Part shown: positions 6,064-14,722 of the stretch, piece by piece
Layout: each line of letters starts with the position of its first letter
How positions within the stretch are numbered: the stretch's first letter is position 1
Source: JAUUZT01 sp964654015
GTDB lineage: Bacteria > Chloroflexota > Dehalococcoidia > GIF9 > AB-539-J10
NCBI GenBank assembly: GCA_964654015.1
Contig: CAZZHQ010000024.1
Location: 1 to 30,631 of the forward strand
Direction of reading: 5' to 3'
Length of the DNA stretch: 30,631 bases
Program-made: the position numbers and the translations under genes
Notes under the pieces: model-generated
Told to the model about the DNA's origin: nothing
Database searches by the model: none
Seen by the model: the letters and a program-made list of their open reading frames with translations, nothing else

Positions 6064-6630
6064 TTGCAAGAGAATAATAATACTAAAGCATCATCAGACA
6101 TCGACTTGCTGGTAGAGAGAGCAATTGATGGTGATGCGGATGCCTTCGGGAGATTGTACGATATGCACGTTGATCGAGTCTACAGGCATGTGTGCTACCG
6201 GGTGGGAAGTGTAGCCGATGCTGAAGATTTGACCCAGCAAGTCTTTCTCAGGGCATGGCAGGCGATTCATCGCTATAAAAAAACTACAATCCCGTTTCTA
6301 GTGTGGCTGATTAAAATCAGCCATAACCTTGTTGTTGATTTCTATCGCTCAAACAAAGTCGTGACGTATCTTGATTTGGATTTCGTTGCAGGCAAACCAA
6401 GCTCAACCCCGGAACATGTGGCAGAGGCCAGATTTGAACAACAGCAAATGCGCCAGGCAATTTTTAAGCTTCCTGCCGACCAGCAGCAAGTTGTTCTGAT
6501 GCGCTTCATCGAGGGATTCTCTTATTCAGAAATCGCCGCCTCAATCAGTAAAAGTGAAGGTGCAGTCAGAGTAATACTGCACCGTGCGCTGGTAAGGCTA
6601 AGAATAATCCTGGAAAAGGTTAAACAGTGA
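6064..6630 (+). CDS. ECF-type RNA polymerase sigma factor
   Basis: 188 residues with both ECF domains. Sigma region 2 spans about residues 25-95: FGRLYDMHVDRVYRHVCYRV, then AEDLTQQVFLRAWQAI and the -10 recognition helix FLVWLIKISHNLVVDFYR. Region 4 spans about 130-185: LPADQQQVVLMRFIEGFSYSEI and a helix-turn-helix SEGAVRVILHRALVRLR. The start is TTG at 6064 after an AAAGG ribosome site; no better upstream start exists. Its stop overlaps the GTG of the next gene (GTGA), so the pair is translationally coupled, as for sigma/anti-sigma pairs. Region 3 is absent. The promoter upstream has the same motif as that of the gene at 8068. Confidence 0.9.
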   Translation: MQENNNTKASSDIDLLVERAIDGDADAFGRLYDMHVDRVYRHVCYRVGSVADAEDLTQQVFLRAWQAIHRYKKTTIPFLVWLIKISHNLVVDFYRSNKVVTYLDLDFVAGKPSSTPEHVAEARFEQQQMRQAIFKLPADQQQVVLMRFIEGFSYSEIAASISKSEGAVRVILHRALVRLRIILEKVKQ

Positions 6631-7880
6631 AAAGGATAGAAGATATACTTATCCAGTGTATTGAAGAAGTAAAGTCGGGAAAAACTAGCCTGGCAGATTG
6701 TCTCAATCGCTATCCTGACATGCGCCGAGAGTTGGAGCCATTACTGAGGATTGCACTGAGCATAAAGGAGCCACCCGATATCAGGCCTTCAGATTCCTTC
6801 AAGATTCGGGCACGGGTAAATCTGATGGAGCACATCCATGCTGGAAGGGTAGTAAAAAAGACTAGCAAGTCGGTCTCTTGGGTTGCTATAAGGCGAGCGT
6901 GGTATGCCGGGTGGCTAAAAACGGTAACAATCGTAATCGCAGCGATACTGGCAATTTCCGCTCTTGGTACAGGTACCGCTTACGCTTCACAAGGGAGTAT
7001 CCCTGGCGATACGTTATATGCAGTAAAACTTGGTACTGAGCAGGTTCAGCGAGTACTAACTACGGATAATGTCGAAGAAGTATATCTTGAGCTCGAGTTT
7101 GCTGGTACCCGTCTTGAGGAAATGGAATCTGTTGCCCTGAGGCGCCCTGGCGAAATAACTGTTGCGGTGACTGGCTATGAACAAAACCTTAATATGGCTA
7201 TTGCCAGGGCAGAAGAGATGAAAAATGGCGGAGTACCTACCAGTATACTGGAAACATTAGCCTCGGCTATTTCCAGCCACCTCTTCATATTAGACGAGCT
7301 CGAAGATAGTGTGCCCGAAGCGGTCAAGGATTCAATCAGCAATGCTAGAGAAATAGCCATATACGAGCATATGAAAGTGCTGCGAATTATGGCAGAGAAA
7401 GACTCACTTGGAGCTGCGAAGATTAATATGGAGGCTATGCAAGCAAGAATAAACAGAGCGAAAACCGAATCGGAGAAAGACAATACCAGAGAGGTGAAGG
7501 AAGCCTTGCAACAGTTTGAGGAGTTACGAAGATTTGGTGAAGAAATCTCTGGAATCGCTAGGGGACTGGGTTATGATACCAGGGCAGTCGATGAGTTGAA
7601 TGCCAAAGCTACAGCAGGTCATCTGGAGGCCCTGGGTTACATTTATGGTATGGTTTCAGAGGAAACTAAAGGCGCTGTAGAAGAAGCGATGGGTACTTCC
7701 GTTGAGGAACATGGGCAGGCTGTCAAAGGCTTACAGGAGCAAGGTGTTCTGAATGACATTCCTGAGGAACCACCTCTTCCAGATGAAATCCCAGATGAAG
7801 TTAAAAAGAAAATATTAAAGCCTGATTCCAAAAATTCCGAAGACGGTAACGAAAACGGGAACGAAACGGGAAAAGGATAG
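6627..7880 (+). CDS. membrane-spanning DUF5667-type protein, probable anti-sigma partner
   Basis: 417 residues. The N-terminus (about 1-75), with IEDILIQCIEEVKSGKTSLA and YPDMRRELEPLL, is the cytoplasmic module seen in Chloroflexota proteins paired with ECF sigma factors. One membrane helix follows (about 93-113, VTIVIAAILAISALGTGTAY), then SQGSIPGDTLYAVKLGTEQV, the start of an extracytoplasmic DUF5667 domain, rich in helices to about 340. A proline/acidic linker (EEPPLPDEIPDEVKKK) and an Asn/Gly-rich end complete it. It has no zinc-binding His/Cys anti-sigma motif. The start overlaps the sigma gene by four bases. A role in holding the sigma factor at the membrane is inferred from position and topology. 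Confidence 0.75.
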   Translation: MKRIEDILIQCIEEVKSGKTSLADCLNRYPDMRRELEPLLRIALSIKEPPDIRPSDSFKIRARVNLMEHIHAGRVVKKTSKSVSWVAIRRAWYAGWLKTVTIVIAAILAISALGTGTAYASQGSIPGDTLYAVKLGTEQVQRVLTTDNVEEVYLELEFAGTRLEEMESVALRRPGEITVAVTGYEQNLNMAIARAEEMKNGGVPTSILETLASAISSHLFILDELEDSVPEAVKDSISNAREIAIYEHMKVLRIMAEKDSLGAAKINMEAMQARINRAKTESEKDNTREVKEALQQFEELRRFGEEISGIARGLGYDTRAVDELNAKATAGHLEALGYIYGMVSEETKGAVEEAMGTSVEEHGQAVKGLQEQGVLNDIPEEPPLPDEIPDEVKKKILKPDSKNSEDGNENGNETGKG

Positions 7881-8011
7881 GCTTTCCATTTCTCCTGATA
7901 CCAACCGATATTCTCTTCACCAGAGCACAAACAAATACTATCGTAGGTGTGGTGCTTTATTGTCAATATCCATGACTAATTCTGTATCAATGTTGTTATC
8001 ACAAAGCAGTC

Positions 8012-8041
8012 TGTAACAAATTTATGTTATTTCCGTTATTG
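8012..8041 (+). promoter_or_regulatory. second ECF-type promoter, matching that of the sigma operon
   Basis: TGTAACAA (8012-8019), 13 bases, then CCGTTATTG (8033-8041). It has the same boxes and spacing as 6019-6049, with little similarity in the spacer. It lies 27 bp before the start of the secreted DUF5667-type gene. Confidence 0.6.
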
Positions 8042-8067
8042 GTTGTATAACAGGGAGGATGAAAGAG

Positions 8068-9012
8068 ATGAAAAAGCTATTTATTGTTCCACTTATCTGT
8101 GTGTTGGCATTCACTTTCTGCCTTGGTGGAACCGCATTCGCACAGGAAGAAGAGGGGCTTCGTGATCCTGGCATCACTCCCGATAGTCTGTTCTATTTTG
8201 CCGATAAATGGTCCGAACAGCTTGCACTGATGGTTACCTTTAAGGCGGAAAACAAGGTCCCGAAAGCTTTGCAGTATGCCGAAGAGAGACTAGCTGAGGT
8301 GGACGCCATGCTGACAGGGAACAAATTTAGAGAGGCCACTGAAGCAAACAATCAATACCAAAACTGCCTGAATATTACCATGCAATATATGGAACGGGCA
8401 CGAATCAAGGGCGGTGACACCTCGGAAACAGTAGTGCTGGCTGTATCGGAACATTTGAGATTCGTGAATGACAGTATGGTTGGTGCTCCTGAAGACGCAT
8501 TGATGTTACTAACTCAAACAAGAGAAAGAGCTAGAACCTGTCAGGAAACAGCACTGATATCCATGGCACAGGGTGACCCGGAAAAAGCAATCCAGACAAA
8601 TCTTATGCTGATGGAATGTCAACTAAACAGGATAAATGCGCAGGCTGAAGACGATCAGTCTACAATACTACAGGGTGAACTGCAGGAATATGAGAGGCTT
8701 AGCTATCTTGGTGAGGAAATATCGCAGATTGCCAGAGAGATGGGTAAAGGAACATCTGTTGACCAACTAGTTGCCCAGGCAACAGCTAATCAGTTGCAGG
8801 TTTTAGCTCAAGTACAGCAGCATGTGCAGGAACAGTCCCGGCAGACGACTAATAATGCAACGCAGAACCGCATAGAGAATCATGAAATGGTAGTGACCGA
8901 ATCGAAAGCACAAAACCAACTGGGACAGACTCAGGAAGGACCACCCGTACCGGCTGAGATTTCGGAAAAAATGAAGAATAATGGCTCAGTAGAGGGGTCT
9001 AAAGGGAAGTGA
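8068..9012 (+). CDS. secreted DUF5667-type protein
   Basis: I choose the ATG at 8068: the GGGAGG ribosome site (8053-8058) touches the ATG at 8059 but sits nine bases before 8068. The product (314 residues) begins with a clean signal peptide, MKKLFIVPLICVLAFTFCLG then GTAFAQ. The mature part starts with DPGITPDSLFYFADKWSEQL, the signature opening of DUF5667 proteins (G-I-x-P-D-S-x-F-Y), followed by helices rich in Glu, Gln and Ala with NQYQNCLNITMQYMERA-like repeats. The C-terminus is low-complexity. It resembles the outer domain of the preceding protein and is probably a paralogue in the same regulon. Function is unknown. Its last 14 bp overlap the convergent remnant at 8999. Confidence 0.75.
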   Translation: MKKLFIVPLICVLAFTFCLGGTAFAQEEEGLRDPGITPDSLFYFADKWSEQLALMVTFKAENKVPKALQYAEERLAEVDAMLTGNKFREATEANNQYQNCLNITMQYMERARIKGGDTSETVVLAVSEHLRFVNDSMVGAPEDALMLLTQTRERARTCQETALISMAQGDPEKAIQTNLMLMECQLNRINAQAEDDQSTILQGELQEYERLSYLGEEISQIAREMGKGTSVDQLVAQATANQLQVLAQVQQHVQEQSRQTTNNATQNRIENHEMVVTESKAQNQLGQTQEGPPVPAEISEKMKNNGSVEGSKGK

Positions 9013-9490
9013 TGATCTTACTAAGTGACTCTTTTATTTTGCTGAATTCAAGCCCTTTCTGAGTAGCGAAACCACGAATGGATATACCAGTAGCTGGAAG
9101 TTCTTCTCCGATAATGGCTTCAATCTCTTCTTCGGAAACCCCCCAATTTAAAACCTCAGTGAAGGTGGTATTCCCTTTGATAATTCGTTCTGTAGATTCT
9201 TCATGACCTTCTGACGAGGTACCTTCTCCAGTTACAGGACTGGGTTCTATAATTTCTAGCTCGCTAATATCTATGCTATGCGTGTCTAAGAATTCAACCT
9301 GGTCTTCCGTGAGGGTTACCTTAGCCTTGAGAAGCTCAACCGCAGATTGTGGCAAATATTCATCATCTGCAAGCGTAAAAGGCAAGCCAGTGTAGAGCGC
9401 CACAAACGCTTTCACGGAACCGGTGCCTATCTCTATATCTTCCTCCAGATTTGTGTAGGCCTCATGCAGGTTGTTTGGGATAAAATGTGT
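8999..9490 (-). pseudogene. 5'-truncated gene, C-terminal part of a membrane 4Fe-4S-binding-type protein
   Basis: The frame is open from an in-frame stop at 9491 down to 8999 but has no good start; the first usable codon is GTG at 9413-9415. Upstream residues (NNLHEAYTNLEEDIEIGTGS) read as natural protein, so coding sequence extends before that GTG. The C-terminal part, IKGNTTFTEVLNWGVSEEEI and GISIRGFATQKGLEFSKIKE, has the form of the small helical modules found at the ends of membrane 4Fe-4S-binding (NapH-like) proteins in anaerobes. No cysteine cluster or membrane helix remains. Truncation falls about 40 bp from the tRNA remnant at 9530, suggesting loss through recombination there. The family call is tentative. 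Confidence 0.45.
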
Positions 9491-9529
9491 CTAAATTAGC
9501 TACAAATCGGGGAGAGAGCAAACCACATA

Positions 9530-9569
9530 TTCGTAAACAGCAGGTTGGCTGTTCGACTCTCTTCGCTGG
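9530..9569 (+). repeat. degenerate tRNA-Thr 3' copy, putative second attachment site
   Basis: It repeats the anticodon loop TTCGTAAAC and the last 19 bases of the tRNA-Thr segment (GTTCGACTCTCTTCGCTGG), with 33 of 40 identities to 5173-5212 and no gaps. The anticodon and T stems are broken and no 5' half is found, so it is not a functional tRNA. It bounds, with the intact tRNA, a 4.36-kb segment. Confidence 0.65.
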
Positions 9570-9693
9570 TTACCTTATAATATTAATGAAAAGACTCGCC
9601 TGAAGCATTATCAGGTAACAATATTTCGATTATTAAAACTAATTGACATAATAATATTCTATTACGAATAGATATTCAGGAAAGGCAGAATTC

Positions 9694-9906
9694 ATGTTGA
9701 CTAATTCTGAAAACAGGGAAAGGAAATATCATCTTTTGGGATGGATATTGTTCCTGATGTGTGCCTGCTTTTTTATAGCTGCAAGTATTAAAAGTGGCGA
9801 TACTTTGTACTTAATCGGTAGCATTGTTTTCTTCATTGCCTGTATATTATTTATCATTCCTTTGGTAGTAAAGGAGAATGATTCAGATGATAACAAAAAG
9901 GCATAA
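9694..9906 (+). CDS. 70-residue two-helix membrane protein
   Basis: A polar N-terminus (NSENRERKYH) is followed by two membrane helices (about residues 14-31, LLGWILFLMCACFFIAAS, and 37-58, TLYLIGSIVFFIACILFIIP), with a short SGD turn between and an acidic tail. This is a helical hairpin with both ends likely in the cytoplasm. AGGAAAGG lies seven bases before the ATG. A TTGACA at 9643-9648 could be the -35 of its promoter, but the -10 (GAATAG at 9666) is poor. The layout resembles YrhK-type small proteins. It lies just outside the right tRNA remnant. Confidence 0.55.
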   Translation: MLTNSENRERKYHLLGWILFLMCACFFIAASIKSGDTLYLIGSIVFFIACILFIIPLVVKENDSDDNKKA

Positions 9907-10117
9907 CCTTCACCAGGTATAAGAAGCTCTCTTTTTACCAAAGTATCCTGCCAATTTGATTATTTATTGTATATCTACGCGGGCCAGGTAGCTAGAGGCT
10001 CATAGATTACTCTCCATTTAATCGCAACAGGTTCCATTGTTATAATGGGCAATGAAACAAATAATATTCAATGTATGTGTTCCTACTTGATTAAAAGCGT
10101 ATCATAAACTAAGAAAA

Positions 10118-11182
10118 ATGAAGAACCTATCACGTTTCTGGATGATTAACCTGGGGAGTATACTCATATTAGTTGGCGTTATTCTACTCGTTACTGTAAG
10201 TATGCCTAGTGTGAGGGATATTCCCTATCAGATACATAGAATAACCAGGCCTTATGCTTTTAATTATATGGCATGGGAATTTCAGACGGTGTCTTCTTTG
10301 CCAGATGTTTTACTCAATGCTGATGCAGAAACAAAACCGGAGGTAAAGCTTAGTAATGAAATAGGAACTGTACTAAAAGATAACGGTATAAGTACATTTC
10401 CTCCAGTTCTCATTGAGATTGAGAAACCACCGAGTCTTCTGGTGATATCGCCGAGGGATAGAATTGCATATGCTGACAGGTTTCTCTTAAGGCAATATCT
10501 TGACGTGAAAGAAATGGAGAGGATAGAGGCAAAGGTGGATAATTTGGGAGTATCATCGCTTGTCATCGAACTTGGAGGCTTTGGTGCTGTCTGTCCCCCA
10601 ATAGTTAGTGATAATCTCTCTCTGACAAATACGCTTAACATTGCGGTTGAAGAATGGTTTCATCAATATCTGGCGCTCAGGCCATTGGGGTTTCGGTATT
10701 TTCTTGATTCAATTGGTCTTCAACAGGATCCTGAACTAATAGTCTTGAATGAAACATTTGCGGGCATGGTTAGTCGTGAAATTGGTGCTGAAGTACTAAA
10801 ACGATATTACAAGGGGGAGGAAGATAAGGCCCCCGTCAATAATTCTCAGGGATTTAATTTCTACGATGAAATGAATGAAACTCGTAGAATAGTGGATCAT
10901 TATTTGTCACAAGGGATGATTGTCGAGGCTGAGTACTATATGGAAAAGAGAAGGATGTATTTTATTGACCATGGTTATTATATCCGTAAATTAAACCAAG
11001 CCTACTTTGCTTTCCATGGTATATATGGAGACTCTCCTGCTTCTGTCAGCCCAATTTACCATGATTTACAGGAACTCAGGGCAGGGAGCCCTACCCTTAA
11101 TTACTTTATTAGTGAGGTAGAAAATATGACAAGCTATGCTGAGTTACTCAAAGCATTAGAGGAACACCCCCGGGCATCTTAG
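10118..11182 (+). CDS. membrane-anchored putative zinc-peptidase-like protein
   Basis: 354 residues. One N-terminal membrane helix (about 10-31, INLGSILILVGVILLVTVSM) anchors a large outer domain. Two conserved-looking blocks stand out: VEEWFHQYLALRPLGFRYFL (about 177-196) and LNETFAGMVSREIG (about 212-225). An E-E-x-x-H-Q ... N-E-T layout recalls predicted aminopeptidases of the PF10023 kind, where a His pair and a later Glu bind zinc, but no HExxH is present. The rest is helical with many Tyr residues. No strong ribosome site precedes the ATG. It is monocistronic, convergent with the EamA transporter. The protein is real; its enzymatic role is a guess. Confidence 0.55.
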   Translation: MKNLSRFWMINLGSILILVGVILLVTVSMPSVRDIPYQIHRITRPYAFNYMAWEFQTVSSLPDVLLNADAETKPEVKLSNEIGTVLKDNGISTFPPVLIEIEKPPSLLVISPRDRIAYADRFLLRQYLDVKEMERIEAKVDNLGVSSLVIELGGFGAVCPPIVSDNLSLTNTLNIAVEEWFHQYLALRPLGFRYFLDSIGLQQDPELIVLNETFAGMVSREIGAEVLKRYYKGEEDKAPVNNSQGFNFYDEMNETRRIVDHYLSQGMIVEAEYYMEKRRMYFIDHGYYIRKLNQAYFAFHGIYGDSPASVSPIYHDLQELRAGSPTLNYFISEVENMTSYAELLKALEEHPRAS

Positions 11183-11225
11183 GTTACCTTGGTAATTAGA
11201 AAGATAGCGTATGCAATAATAATGG

Positions 11226-12101
11226 CTAGCGTGACCTGGTCTCTATGTTATCTTTCCCGAAGGCTACAAAGATGCCACTTAGTATGAATATTCCTCCTAC
11301 GAGCTGGATAAGTGTAGGAATTTCATCCAAAAATAATGAAGCCAGAATTGTTGCCCCCACAGGTTCGCCAAGGATTGCTATGGCAACCAAAGTAGCAGGC
11401 ATAAAACGTAGAGACCAATTCAGTGTTGAATGCCCCAGGAGCTGCGGTACTAGAGCTAGTAGTATAAGCATGACATAGGTGCTTGTTGAATAACCAGATA
11501 GGCTATAGCCTGAAACCAGTGTTGCGGCTAATAGGAAAAGAGTTGCTGAGCCATATACTAGAAAGGTGTAACTTAAAATACCGGTGCTTGGTCTAAGTTT
11601 GCGTCCAATAAGAAAATAAGCAGCGATAGCCAGTGCGCCCATGAGAGCAAGTAAATCTCCTGCAAATGCAGCTAAACCAATCCGAGAATCGCTATAACCG
11701 ATCAGGACTGCCCCAATGAGGCATATTCCAATGCCCAGAATAGTTTTTCTCTTGAGTTTTTCATGAAAAAGAAAATAGGAAGCTAGAGCTACAAATATGG
11801 GATGGGAGGTAACTAATACCACCGAACTGGCAACAGTAGTATAACTGAGCGAAGCTATCCAGAATGCAAAATGAAGTGCTAAAAAGAAACCAGCAAGCAA
11901 AGATAGGAGGATACTCTTTTTTGAAAGAGAGCGAAGTTCTTTCCCTGAATAGATGCATGCTACGGGGCTTATGATTAAAGAGGCCAAAGCCAATCGATAA
12001 ACAGCTATTACCAAAAAAGGTGCTTCGGCTAAGCGCGTAAATATAGCACCAAATGATACTGCTACAACACCTATTGATAAAATGAAATAATGCTTAGCCA
12101 T
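11226..12101 (-). CDS. EamA/DMT-family transporter
   Basis: 291 residues with about ten membrane helices in two EamA repeats (about 1-138 and 145-282). Recognisable signs are GAIFTRLAEAPFLVIAVYRL in the first helix pair, FALHFAFWIASLSYTTVASS in the first repeat, and VAIAILGEPVGATILASLFL at the end of the second, all typical of the drug/metabolite transporter superfamily. A charged tail (KDNIETRSR) lies in the cytoplasm. Members export amino acids, metabolites or other small molecules; the substrate cannot be read from sequence. It is transcribed alone, convergent with the peptidase-like gene 44 bp away. Confidence 0.85.
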   Translation of the reverse strand: MAKHYFILSIGVVAVSFGAIFTRLAEAPFLVIAVYRLALASLIISPVACIYSGKELRSLSKKSILLSLLAGFFLALHFAFWIASLSYTTVASSVVLVTSHPIFVALASYFLFHEKLKRKTILGIGICLIGAVLIGYSDSRIGLAAFAGDLLALMGALAIAAYFLIGRKLRPSTGILSYTFLVYGSATLFLLAATLVSGYSLSGYSTSTYVMLILLALVPQLLGHSTLNWSLRFMPATLVAIAILGEPVGATILASLFLDEIPTLIQLVGGIFILSGIFVAFGKDNIETRSR

Positions 12102-12450
12102 ATTTGTTTATGTCGTACAGCTGTCAGTCTAACCGAGGATTATATAATTATCAATATCATAATATTCTCGGAGCTAGTAAAGCAAAATATTGTTTTATGT
12201 ATATTTTTTGATTATTAAAAACAGCTTTACTTTGTATCATTATCCTTGATAATTTGCCGATAACGGTCAGAGAGATATTATCACGATTGGATAGTTCGAT
12301 TTCATAGTAAAAAGGAGAGAATGCTACAATACTGGAAGTAGGAAATATTTATTTCATAGTTTATTTGAATCAATAGCGATCAGTTTTCGAAAATTGTTGA
12401 CCTTGCGTTGACCTGATAAACATGGCAATTGACAAACCGGGAGAAAGCGA
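12102..12450. other. 349-bp AT-rich intergenic region between divergent genes
   Basis: It should carry promoters for the EamA transporter (leftward) and the unknown gene (rightward). Two TTGACC boxes (12397-12402 and 12408-12413) lie 11 bp apart in the direction of the latter; no matching -10 box is found at normal spacing. No RNA gene is seen. Confidence 0.4.
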
Positions 12451-13209
12451 ATGAGTAAATTTACTGATAAATTGTATAAGATGTCCAGGTCTGTAGCTGC
12501 ACCTATAGGATTTCATTCAGCGATGAGCGAGCCAGGAGATTCATCCTTACTGTTGATTGCGGGCATATTCTCAGCAGATATTAAAAAGGTTAAATCTTTG
12601 GATGGCATTCCTATAGATGCTGCGTTAATTTTAAACCAAAACCTTGGTCTCAAAAAGGCGAAGCAGTTTGCCAAGGTTCTGAGTGATACTCCATTAGGGA
12701 TAATAATCAATCAGTTGAGTGAAATTAATAATGCCAATTCAGTAGCTGCTGATCTTGATTTTATAGCTTTCGATAAGCAAGTATCTATGACAAATGTAGA
12801 GAAGACGTCGGTTGGCAAACTATTTATGATAGATGCTTCTTTTAATATGGATTTAACAAAGGCCGTTAATGAAATTGACCTTGATGGGGTTATTATCGAC
12901 AATAGCCAGGAAGAGTTACTGTCTGTTGAGCATTTGCTCATTTGCCAGCGCTTACGCGAGCTGTTGCACAAGCCATTACTAATGATTTTACCTTCTTTAG
13001 TCACAAGTGCTGAACTCTGTCGTTTGAGGGAAGTGGGGATAACTGGAGTTATCTCCTCTAAGACATGGTCGATTGAATCATTAATTGACTTGCGGCATAA
13101 AATTGACAACCTACCCAAAAGAGATGCACATCGGAATAGCAAGATAGACGCAATACTTCCTAGTTATGTCGGATATAAAGACGAAGATGAGGACGAGGAC
13201 GAGGAATAA
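12451..13209 (+). CDS. unknown protein with TIM-barrel-like repeats and acidic tail
   Basis: 252 residues, no signal peptide. Alternating strand/helix segments (SLLLIAGIFS, DAALILNQNL, PLGIIINQL, DLDFIAFDK, GKLFMIDAS, LDGVIIDNS, PLLMILPSL, ITGVISSKTW) at regular intervals suggest a (beta/alpha)8 barrel, but no catalytic or phosphate-binding motif is evident. The last residues (YKDEDEDEDEE) are a run of acidic residues. The start has GGGAGAAAG upstream. It converges with the GuaB3-type gene, 45 bp away. No family is recognised. It could be a degenerate barrel enzyme or a binding protein. Confidence 0.55.
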   Translation: MSKFTDKLYKMSRSVAAPIGFHSAMSEPGDSSLLLIAGIFSADIKKVKSLDGIPIDAALILNQNLGLKKAKQFAKVLSDTPLGIIINQLSEINNANSVAADLDFIAFDKQVSMTNVEKTSVGKLFMIDASFNMDLTKAVNEIDLDGVIIDNSQEELLSVEHLLICQRLRELLHKPLLMILPSLVTSAELCRLREVGITGVISSKTWSIESLIDLRHKIDNLPKRDAHRNSKIDAILPSYVGYKDEDEDEDEE

Positions 13210-13254
13210 CACAGAGCTTATAATAGGTTAAGAGGTGTTTAAATTGCCGAATTT

Positions 13255-14400
13255 TCAGGGGGTATACTGAGTTGCCTGAAAGTGTTTACCTTCTGTCTTA
13301 ATAGCTGGAGCAACAATCATAGTAACATGCTGCATTTCCTTGATGGTATTTACTCCACATACTCCCATGCAAGTACGTAGCGCTCCGACTAAATTCTGAG
13401 AACCATTGGTAACCGAAGTAGGCCCAAAGAGAATTTGTTCCAACGGTGCATCGGAACCAACCTTAATCCGCGTTCCTCTGGGCAAGGCTGGGTGAGGATG
13501 TGCCATTCCCCAATGGTGTCCTCTGCCTGGAGCTTCTATAGCGTGGGCCAAAGGTGAACCAATCATCACGGCATCGGCTCCGGCAGCGAAAGCTTTACAT
13601 AAATCACTTCCAATACGAATACCACCATCTGTAATCACAGATACGTATCGGCCACTTTCAGCCATGTAGCTATCACGTGCTGCAGCGCACTCAATTGTCG
13701 CAGTTACTTGTGGTACTCCAATGCCAAGTACTTCTCTGGTTGTACACGCAGCTCCAGGTCCTACTCCAACCAATATAGAATCAATACCAGTCCGCATCAA
13801 TTCCAGGGCGGCACTATAGCTACAGCAGTTACCTACTATTATCGGAATGGACAACATCTGGCATAGCTCTGGGAAAATAAGACCCTTTGTGCTTTTCGAG
13901 ATATGTTTGGCGCTGGTAACAGTGGACTGCACAATTAATATATCCAGGCCAGCTTCTTTAGCTATTGGCGCCAAATGTTTAGTATTTGCCGGAGTTACTG
14001 AGGCGGCACAAATGACACCTGCTTTTTTGATTGTGCTAATGCGTTCAGCAATCAAATCTTCTCTTATTGGGGAAGAATAGACTTCTTGTAAGAGAGAAGT
14101 GGTTTCAGCTTCTGAACACTGAGTAATGCGTGTTAAGATTTCGTCCGGGTTTTTATACCTGGTTTGCACACCTTCCAGGTTTAGAACTGCAAGCCCGCCG
14201 AGATTGCCAAAATTTATGGCCATAGCTGGATCTACTACAGCATCCATTGCAGATGCTAAAATAGGTATATCGAAATTGTGTTTCCCGATGGTTAAATGGA
14301 TATCTGTCTGATTGGGATTGATCGTTAGGTCGCCGGGGACAATAGCCACCTCATCGAAACTATAAGCACGCTTCATTTCTTTGAATTTTGATTGAGGCAT
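13255..14400 (-). CDS. guaB: GuaB3-family IMP dehydrogenase-related protein
   Basis: I place the start at the ATG ending at 14400: it is preceded by GGAGAAGTAC and gives 381 residues, normal for the GuaB3 subgroup; 56 upstream codons are open but unlike the family. AYSFDEVAIVP followed by FDIPILASAMDAVVDPAMAI is the usual N-terminus. The catalytic loop GVGPGAACTTREVLGIGVPQ has the active-site Cys, and SVITDGGIRIGSDLCKAFAA plus DAVMIGSPLA form the phosphate-binding part. There is no CBS-domain insert. IMP dehydrogenase makes XMP from IMP with NAD; GuaB3 paralogues of actinobacteria and cyanobacteria can act as GMP reductases, so the exact reaction is open. Confidence 0.8.
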   Translation of the reverse strand: MPQSKFKEMKRAYSFDEVAIVPGDLTINPNQTDIHLTIGKHNFDIPILASAMDAVVDPAMAINFGNLGGLAVLNLEGVQTRYKNPDEILTRITQCSEAETTSLLQEVYSSPIREDLIAERISTIKKAGVICAASVTPANTKHLAPIAKEAGLDILIVQSTVTSAKHISKSTKGLIFPELCQMLSIPIIVGNCCSYSAALELMRTGIDSILVGVGPGAACTTREVLGIGVPQVTATIECAAARDSYMAESGRYVSVITDGGIRIGSDLCKAFAAGADAVMIGSPLAHAIEAPGRGHHWGMAHPHPALPRGTRIKVGSDAPLEQILFGPTSVTNGSQNLVGALRTCMGVCGVNTIKEMQHVTMIVAPAIKTEGKHFQATQYTP

Positions 14401-14632
14401 GTACTTCTCCGTGGACAGATAATTGTCGTAAACTATACAGGGATGATGCTTTAGAGTCAAACTGGGCATTTTACTAGAACTGAACCACAGTTTACAGATG
14501 GATTGTTTCGCATGAAATGTTTTAATAAATTTGTTTATCAGCACAGGTTGAGTTGCTCCTAGGAACAACAGCTAGCATTCGTCAGGATTTACTTCTTCAG
14601 TAAAAAGCATAGAGAGAATATTCATTATCAGA

Positions 14633-14638
14633 TATAAT
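14633..14638 (+). promoter_or_regulatory. possible -10 box for metG
   Basis: A consensus TATAAT lies 85 bp before the start. No good -35 is seen at the proper distance, so this rests on the -10 only. Confidence 0.35.
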
Positions 14639-14722
14639 TAAGGCGTTGTATTTTAGTTCTTATTGTGATCCAGTCTTCACCTGTCAGGTACTGAGACATT
14701 TGATTGAATTCAGGAGGTATTA

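Noticed and set aside
12397..12413. Tandem TTGACC boxes as a -35 promoter element
   Set aside because: No -10 box at 16-18 bp from either; kept only as a note in the intergenic entry.
14401..14568. 56-residue N-terminal extension of the GuaB3-type protein
   Set aside because: It is unlike the family and lacks a ribosome site, while GGAGAA precedes the internal ATG.
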